Origin: JBBRHH01 sp038222915
Lineage (GTDB): Bacteria > Planctomycetota > Phycisphaerae > Tepidisphaerales > Tepidisphaeraceae
Reading direction: 5' to 3'
DNA: 8,935 nucleotides
NCBI GenBank assembly: GCA_038222915.1
Contig: JBBRHH010000233.1
Span: 1 to 8,935 of the forward strand
Shown: piece by piece, positions 5,080 through 8,935 of the stretch
How the letters are laid out: every line of letters starts with the position of its first letter
How positions within the stretch are numbered: position 1 is the stretch's first letter
Notes under the pieces: model-generated
Told to the model about the DNA's origin: nothing
Databases searched by the model: none
What the model saw: only the letters and a program-made list of their open reading frames with translations
Made by a program: the position numbers and the translations under genes

Positions 5080-7155
5080 TCAGGGTTTGACGAGGGCCCA
5101 TTGCTTCGCCAGCCGCTCCACGGAAATGGGGATGGATGTTCGCAGTTCCTGGGCGAAGAGCGAGATGCGGAGTTCTTCGAGCATCCAGCGATATTGCTCG
5201 AGTGAGAGATCGTGAATCTTCTGAGCCTCATGCGCAGTGCGGCGCTGGCGGAGTTGCTGCCATAGTGGCGCGCTTTGCGCGGTAAGCTGGGCATCGCGGG
5301 CGGCGGCAGGGCCGGATTTTTCCAGACGGATCTGCATTCCCTTTAGATAGCGCGGGACGTGTTGCAGCCATGCCCAGGGGATCTGAGTGAGGAAACCTGG
5401 GGCTACCAGGTGGGTCAATTGTTCGCGAAGGTCACGGGCCGCGGCTTGCCGCTGGGGCGGGAGCGATGCAGATAAAGTGCGCGACAATGTCTGGTATTCC
5501 GAAAGTACGCGGCCGGCGACGTCGGTCACTTCGGTGGCGATCTGGAAGAGGCTGTGGCGAGCTTGAATCTTTTGTTCCTCGAACGCCGTTGCATTGCGGA
5601 TGGTGGCCAAGCCGGTGGAAAATGCACGGTCGGCGATCGCTTCAATGAGTTGATCCTTAAGCTGGGAACAACTTCCCAGGGTTGCGTAGTTGAGGCAGAG
5701 GGCGTTGATGCCGGGTAGATTCTTCGACAGGTATTTGAGGTCTGGCTGGAGGGCGAATTTGAGGAGCCGATGAATGCCGGCTTGGTGAGAAGTCTCGGCG
5801 GATGCCGGGGTGTCGAGGAGGCGGATAGAAACGGCCGTCGTCTGGTCGACGAGGGAGGGATAACCCTGGAGCGTGAGTCCTTGATGTTTTAGCTCGATGC
5901 GATCGGGGAGATCGCCGAAGTCCCATGCGGTAATGTTGTCGCGGTTGAAGCCGTGAACGGGGGCGCTGGCGAGGCTTGATTGGACCTTTGCACCCAGTAG
6001 TTTCTGAAGCCTGGGGAGATCGCGGCCGATTGCCAGTTGCTTGCCGGATTCGTCAACGACCCGGAAGTTCATGCGCAGAAAATCAGGGAGCGTCGACGGA
6101 TCGAAGTCGCGGGCGTGGATCGGGATGCCGGCCGCCTTGGTGAGTTGCCCCGCGAGGAATGTGAGGAGGCTTTCGCTCGGCTGAGCGGGGGCCTTTTGCA
6201 TCGCAAGCTGTGCAAATTGCGGCGCGGGTATAAAGTTCACGCGCTGCTGCTTGGGCATGGAGCGGATGAGGGCAGTGAGCTTGTCCGCAAGGAGGCCGGG
6301 CACGAGCCATTGGAACAGTTCGGGCGAGACCTGGGTAATAAAGCTGACGGGGAGGGTGATGGTGACGCCGTCGAGTTCGGTGCCAGGGTCGAACTGGTAG
6401 GTGAGGCGAAAGCTGGCGTCACCGACATTGAATGAGTCGGGAAACCGTCCACGGCTGACGTCCTCCGGGTCCAGTTTCAGAAGATCCTCGCGCTTCATGA
6501 ATAGAAGCTGAGCATTCTTTGCCTCCGCTTGCCGACGCCACTTCTCGAAGAGCGGGCCGTTGTGAATGCCGGCCGGGATGCGCTGATCGTAAAACTCGAA
6601 CCTCGCTTTGGCGTCGGCGAGTAAGTCGCGGCGCCGTCCTTTGGCCTCAAGCTGTTCAAGCTCGGTGATGAGATCGCGGTTGTGCTTGAAGAATGGCGCG
6701 GAAGTACGGTAATCACCTTCGACCAGCGCGCACTGGATGAATATTTCTCTCGAAACCTTCGGATCTATGGGTCCAAAATGGACGGGACGTCGGGGGACGA
6801 TGGTGAGGCCGTAAAGGGAGACCTTTTCGTCGGCCACGACATGGGCCGTATCGGATTGCCATCGGGTTTCGGAATGGGTGCGCTTGACGAGGTGCTCCGC
6901 GAGGGGTTCGATCCAGAGCGGGTTGATGCGGGCGGCGGTGCGCGCGTAGAGCCTGGTGGTTTGGACCAACTCGAACGCGACCACCCACGATGGGTTGCGT
7001 TTGAAGAGGGCGGAGCCGGGGAAGATGCTGAACCTGGTGTTGCGAGCGCCGGTGTACTCGGCCTGATCGGTGCGCGTGCCGACGTTGCCGAGCAGGCCTG
7101 CGAGAAGGGCGCGGTGAATAGCGCCGTAACGGATGTGCTCTTGATGCTCAGGCAC
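5080..7155 (-). CDS. hrpA: HrpA-like protein lacking the helicase domain: C-terminal half only
   Basis: HrpA is a DEAH-box RNA helicase of about 1300 residues. This 691-residue ORF matches only its C-terminal half. Residues 12-90 are the OB-fold region, with IHRALLAGLL, EYTGARNTRFSIFPGS (33-48) and ELVQTTRLYAR (62-72). From about 170 to the end is the DUF3418-type HrpA C-terminal region: RRRDLLADAKARFEFYDQR (174-192), LDGVTITLPV, FIPAP (308-312), and the terminal EELRISLFAQEL (660-671). The RecA-like domains with Walker A and DEAH box, about 600 residues, are absent: the ORF opens 10 residues before the conserved OB block and rex lies just 12 nt upstream. The start GTG at 7155 has no clear Shine-Dalgarno. 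The ORF is uninterrupted and conserved to its natural C-terminus, so it may be a functional split protein. Alternatively it is a recent 5' deletion or an assembly join. Confidence 0.82.
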   Translation of the reverse strand: MPEHQEHIRYGAIHRALLAGLLGNVGTRTDQAEYTGARNTRFSIFPGSALFKRNPSWVVAFELVQTTRLYARTAARINPLWIEPLAEHLVKRTHSETRWQSDTAHVVADEKVSLYGLTIVPRRPVHFGPIDPKVSREIFIQCALVEGDYRTSAPFFKHNRDLITELEQLEAKGRRRDLLADAKARFEFYDQRIPAGIHNGPLFEKWRRQAEAKNAQLLFMKREDLLKLDPEDVSRGRFPDSFNVGDASFRLTYQFDPGTELDGVTITLPVSFITQVSPELFQWLVPGLLADKLTALIRSMPKQQRVNFIPAPQFAQLAMQKAPAQPSESLLTFLAGQLTKAAGIPIHARDFDPSTLPDFLRMNFRVVDESGKQLAIGRDLPRLQKLLGAKVQSSLASAPVHGFNRDNITAWDFGDLPDRIELKHQGLTLQGYPSLVDQTTAVSIRLLDTPASAETSHQAGIHRLLKFALQPDLKYLSKNLPGINALCLNYATLGSCSQLKDQLIEAIADRAFSTGLATIRNATAFEEQKIQARHSLFQIATEVTDVAGRVLSEYQTLSRTLSASLPPQRQAAARDLREQLTHLVAPGFLTQIPWAWLQHVPRYLKGMQIRLEKSGPAAARDAQLTAQSAPLWQQLRQRRTAHEAQKIHDLSLEQYRWMLEELRISLFAQELRTSIPISVERLAKQWALVKP

Positions 7156-7167
7156 GGATGGAGTTGG

Positions 7168-7839
7168 TCACGCCGATTTTTGCTCGTCGGCCTTATTGTT
7201 GAATTGTGAGAAATTGACCTGAAAGGAAAGCTGCTCCAACTGCACGGCCAGATCGACTGACGCAAGGGCGACGTCGGAGGGAACGGTGATGGAGACGGGG
7301 GCGAAGTTGAGGATGCCACGCACGCCTGCACCGACGAGCTGATCGGCTACATCCTGGGCCGCGTCGGCCGGGACGGCCATGATGGCGAGCCGGATATTTT
7401 CCCTTTTGATCGTGTCGGACAATTCATTCATGCCCTGGACGATGAACCCGCCCTGGTCCGTACCGAACATGGTGGCATCGGCATCAAAAACGGCGGCGAG
7501 TCGAAATCCTTTGCGATCGAAGCCGCGATACGCCAGCAGAGCACGTCCGAGATTGCCGGCGCCAACCAGGAGCGTATTCCATGTACGGTCTGTTCCAAGG
7601 ATTCGTCGGACCTGTGCGATGAGTTCTTCAACCCGATAGCCAATACCGGGGTGGCCGAACTGGCCAAAGTATGCGAGATCTTTGCGGACCTGTGCATCGG
7701 TGAGGCGAAGGCTTTCACCGAGCTGCTTGCTGGAAACCGTCTTTCGATCTTTGCGCAAAAACGCTTCGAGTTGGCGCAGATAAAGGCTTAGCCGTCGAAC
7801 GGCGGGGTTTGGAACGGGCTCGTGGCGGTATGGGTCCAT
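7168..7839 (-). CDS. rex: Redox-sensing transcriptional repressor Rex
   Basis: Rex is a cytoplasmic homodimeric repressor that binds DNA when NADH is low and lets go when the NADH/NAD+ ratio rises; it typically controls fermentation, respiration and NAD-linked genes. The 223-residue product has the usual length. Residues 12-70 form the winged-helix DNA-binding domain with the family signature VRKDLAYFGQFG at 51-62. The Rossmann domain follows, with GAGNLG at 93-98 and the acidic FDAD at 118-121 for dinucleotide binding. The C-terminal helix (SVDLAVQLEQLSFQV, 194-208) matches the domain-swapped dimer helix of Rex. ATG at 7839 has GGGAG four nt upstream. A truncated hrpA follows 12 nt after the stop, in the same reading frame, and a fructosamine-kinase-like gene is divergent upstream. 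Confidence 0.93.
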   Translation of the reverse strand: MDPYRHEPVPNPAVRRLSLYLRQLEAFLRKDRKTVSSKQLGESLRLTDAQVRKDLAYFGQFGHPGIGYRVEELIAQVRRILGTDRTWNTLLVGAGNLGRALLAYRGFDRKGFRLAAVFDADATMFGTDQGGFIVQGMNELSDTIKRENIRLAIMAVPADAAQDVADQLVGAGVRGILNFAPVSITVPSDVALASVDLAVQLEQLSFQVNFSQFNNKADEQKSA

Positions 7840-7843
7840 GCAT

Positions 7844-7848
7844 CTCCC
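7844..7848 (-). promoter_or_regulatory. Ribosome binding site of rex
   Basis: GGGAG on the minus strand lies 4 nt before the ATG at 7839. The spacing is short but within the usable range. Confidence 0.5.
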
Positions 7849-7856
7849 GTAACACT

Positions 7857-7868
7857 TTGAAACTTTAA
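7857..7868. promoter_or_regulatory. Possible operator in the rex leader
   Basis: TTGAAACTTTAA is an imperfect palindrome (TTnAAnnTTnAA) lying at about the predicted rex transcription start. An autoregulatory Rex site would be expected here. The site does not match the well-known TTGTGAA/TTCACAA form, so the assignment rests on position only. Confidence 0.2.
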
Positions 7869-7871
7869 CCG

Positions 7872-7877
7872 ATTATA
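7872..7877 (-). promoter_or_regulatory. -10 box of the rex promoter
   Basis: A perfect TATAAT on the minus strand lies 32 nt upstream of the rex ATG, with a predicted start near 7865. No good -35 hexamer is found at 16-18 nt spacing, so the promoter is either weak or depends on an activator. Confidence 0.4.
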
Positions 7878-7969
7878 GGCGGCCCTCCCAATTCATGGCC
7901 GTCGCGTATAGATGCGTATGCGGGCATTGTGCGTCCGTTGCCTACGTGCGATGATGTGATTTAGCGAGA

Positions 7970-8905
7970 ATGCCGATTCAGGAATCAGACATTTCCTGGG
8001 AGGTGCTCCGCCGAATTGTCCGGGATTGGACCGGCACTGCGGCGGAGCTGGTGGAAGTCAAACGACTTGAAGGGGGCTGTATCAATACAACATTGGTGCT
8101 GATTACGGCCGATGGAGATCGGGCGGTAATCAAGATTGCCCCGCATCGCGTGAATACTGAATTTGCCCGCGAAGCATATCAACTCAATCTCTTGCGGCAG
8201 TACGGATTGCCGGTTCCTGAAGTGTATACGTGCAATGTCGCGAGTCTGGATAATCCCGACAGCTATGTGTTGATGGAATTTGTGGAGGGGGTGGATCTGT
8301 CGAAGGCGAAGGGGCAATGCTCGGTAGAGCAGTTTGATAATGCGCAGATGCATCTGGCGGATCTTGTGCTGCGGATTCATGGCCATACTTCATCGCACTT
8401 CTGTCGCGTGAACCCCGAGCGGAGCGAGCGGTTTGATTCGTGGCCCGCGTTCTACCGATCGGTTTACGACGGGATTTGGAACGAGGTGTCGAAGAGCAAT
8501 CTGCTTCCGGTGAAGTGCCGAAAACAGATGAATAAGATCCACGACCGGCTGGATCGGCTGATCCATCATGACGATCGGCCACGTCTGGTGCACTGGGATA
8601 TCTGGGCGACAAACGTCCTATTTCGGCCGGACGAACATGGACGTTGGTGGGTGAGCGGAATCCTCGATCCCAATTGCAAGTTTGCGCATTCCGAGGCCGA
8701 GATTGCGTATATGGAACTATTCAACACCATTACGCCTGCGTTCATGCGGGCGTATCAACAGGCGCAGCGGCTGGGTGAGGGTTATCACAAGGTGCGGAAA
8801 CTGGTCTATCAGATCTATCCGCTATTAAATCACGTGCGGCTGTTCGGGCAGGAGTACGTGAAACCGCTGCTTGCCGCGATGGAGAGGGCGAATCATCTCG
8901 TGTAA
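7970..8905 (+). CDS. Fructosamine kinase / aminoglycoside phosphotransferase-fold kinase
   Basis: A 311-residue protein with a kinase-like APH fold closest to the fructosamine-3-kinase family, whose members phosphorylate sugar adducts on protein amines (ketosamines) so that they fall off. The N-lobe carries VIKI (K55, the ATP lysine) and REAYQL (E68). The hinge is near YVLMEFVEGVDL (99-110). The catalytic loop LVHWDIWATNVLF spans 207-218 with D210 and N215, and ILDPNC (231-236) supplies the second metal Asp, D233. The tail matches the family pattern SEAEIAYMELF (241-251) and LLNHVRLFG (285-293). The loop reads HWD rather than the usual HGD, suggesting a distinct subfamily. There is no signal or membrane segment, so it is cytoplasmic. 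The ATG has only a weak, close Shine-Dalgarno. It is divergent from rex across 130 bp. The true substrate is uncertain; antibiotic resistance is not indicated. Confidence 0.82.
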   Translation: MPIQESDISWEVLRRIVRDWTGTAAELVEVKRLEGGCINTTLVLITADGDRAVIKIAPHRVNTEFAREAYQLNLLRQYGLPVPEVYTCNVASLDNPDSYVLMEFVEGVDLSKAKGQCSVEQFDNAQMHLADLVLRIHGHTSSHFCRVNPERSERFDSWPAFYRSVYDGIWNEVSKSNLLPVKCRKQMNKIHDRLDRLIHHDDRPRLVHWDIWATNVLFRPDEHGRWWVSGILDPNCKFAHSEAEIAYMELFNTITPAFMRAYQQAQRLGEGYHKVRKLVYQIYPLLNHVRLFGQEYVKPLLAAMERANHLV

Positions 8906-8935
8906 AGCGACTGCGCATTGACTTGCTGGATGGGG

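Noticed and set aside
6682..7209. 175-codon plus-strand ORF antisense to the hrpA fragment and the rex end
   Set aside because: The minus strand here encodes well-conserved HrpA sequence. In GC-rich DNA such antisense frames are common, and this product shows no family features.
7970..8905. Aminoglycoside resistance gene
   Set aside because: The sequence pattern, especially the DPNC and AEIAYMELF blocks, fits fructosamine-kinase-like enzymes rather than aminoglycoside phosphotransferases.

Overview
The window is about 9 kb of GC-rich bacterial chromosome. It most likely comes from the Planctomycetota, possibly class Phycisphaerae. The best lineage clue is the N-terminus of the secreted protein at the left edge, which carries MESLEQRKLFA. 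This is a form of the 'LEPR/LExR-x-L' sorting-type motif typical of planctomycete extracellular proteins. The remaining genes are intact and ordinary for a chromosome. I see no tRNA, rRNA, CRISPR array, insertion sequence or phage gene.

Layout. (1) 1-946, minus: the start of a secreted protein with tandem CBM6-type carbohydrate-binding modules, cut by the window edge. (2) 947-1315: a 369-bp divergent intergenic region with an operator-like palindrome, hairpins and a good promoter for the next operon. (3) 1316-5079, plus: five tightly packed genes. These are ribonuclease III (rnc), a YkgJ-family cysteine-cluster protein, a zinc-ribbon CPBP/CAAX-type intramembrane protease, a two-pass membrane protein with a cytoplasmic GYF_2 domain, and an unrecognised single-pass membrane protein. 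A second promoter before the protease gene splits the run into rnc-ykgJ and a three-gene membrane unit, whose last two genes overlap by ATGA. (4) 7839-5080, minus: the redox repressor rex, followed after 12 nt by a 691-codon ORF that matches only the C-terminal half of the RNA helicase HrpA. (5) 7970-8905, plus: a fructosamine-kinase/APH-fold kinase divergent from rex.

The most unusual points are these. The HrpA C-terminal half stands alone with no helicase domain in the window, and it lies in the same reading frame as rex. The three-gene module of CPBP protease, GYF_2 protein and membrane protein has no function I can name. RNase III appears to lack one of the four canonical metal-binding acidic residues. 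The plus-strand operon and the hrpA fragment converge with directly abutting stop codons (TGATCA) and no space between them.

Genes probably acting together: rnc (RNA processing) is co-transcribed with the YkgJ protein. The protease, GYF_2 and single-pass proteins are probably a membrane complex or pathway (inference). Rex would sense NADH/NAD+ and probably regulates itself and perhaps the divergent kinase gene (inference).
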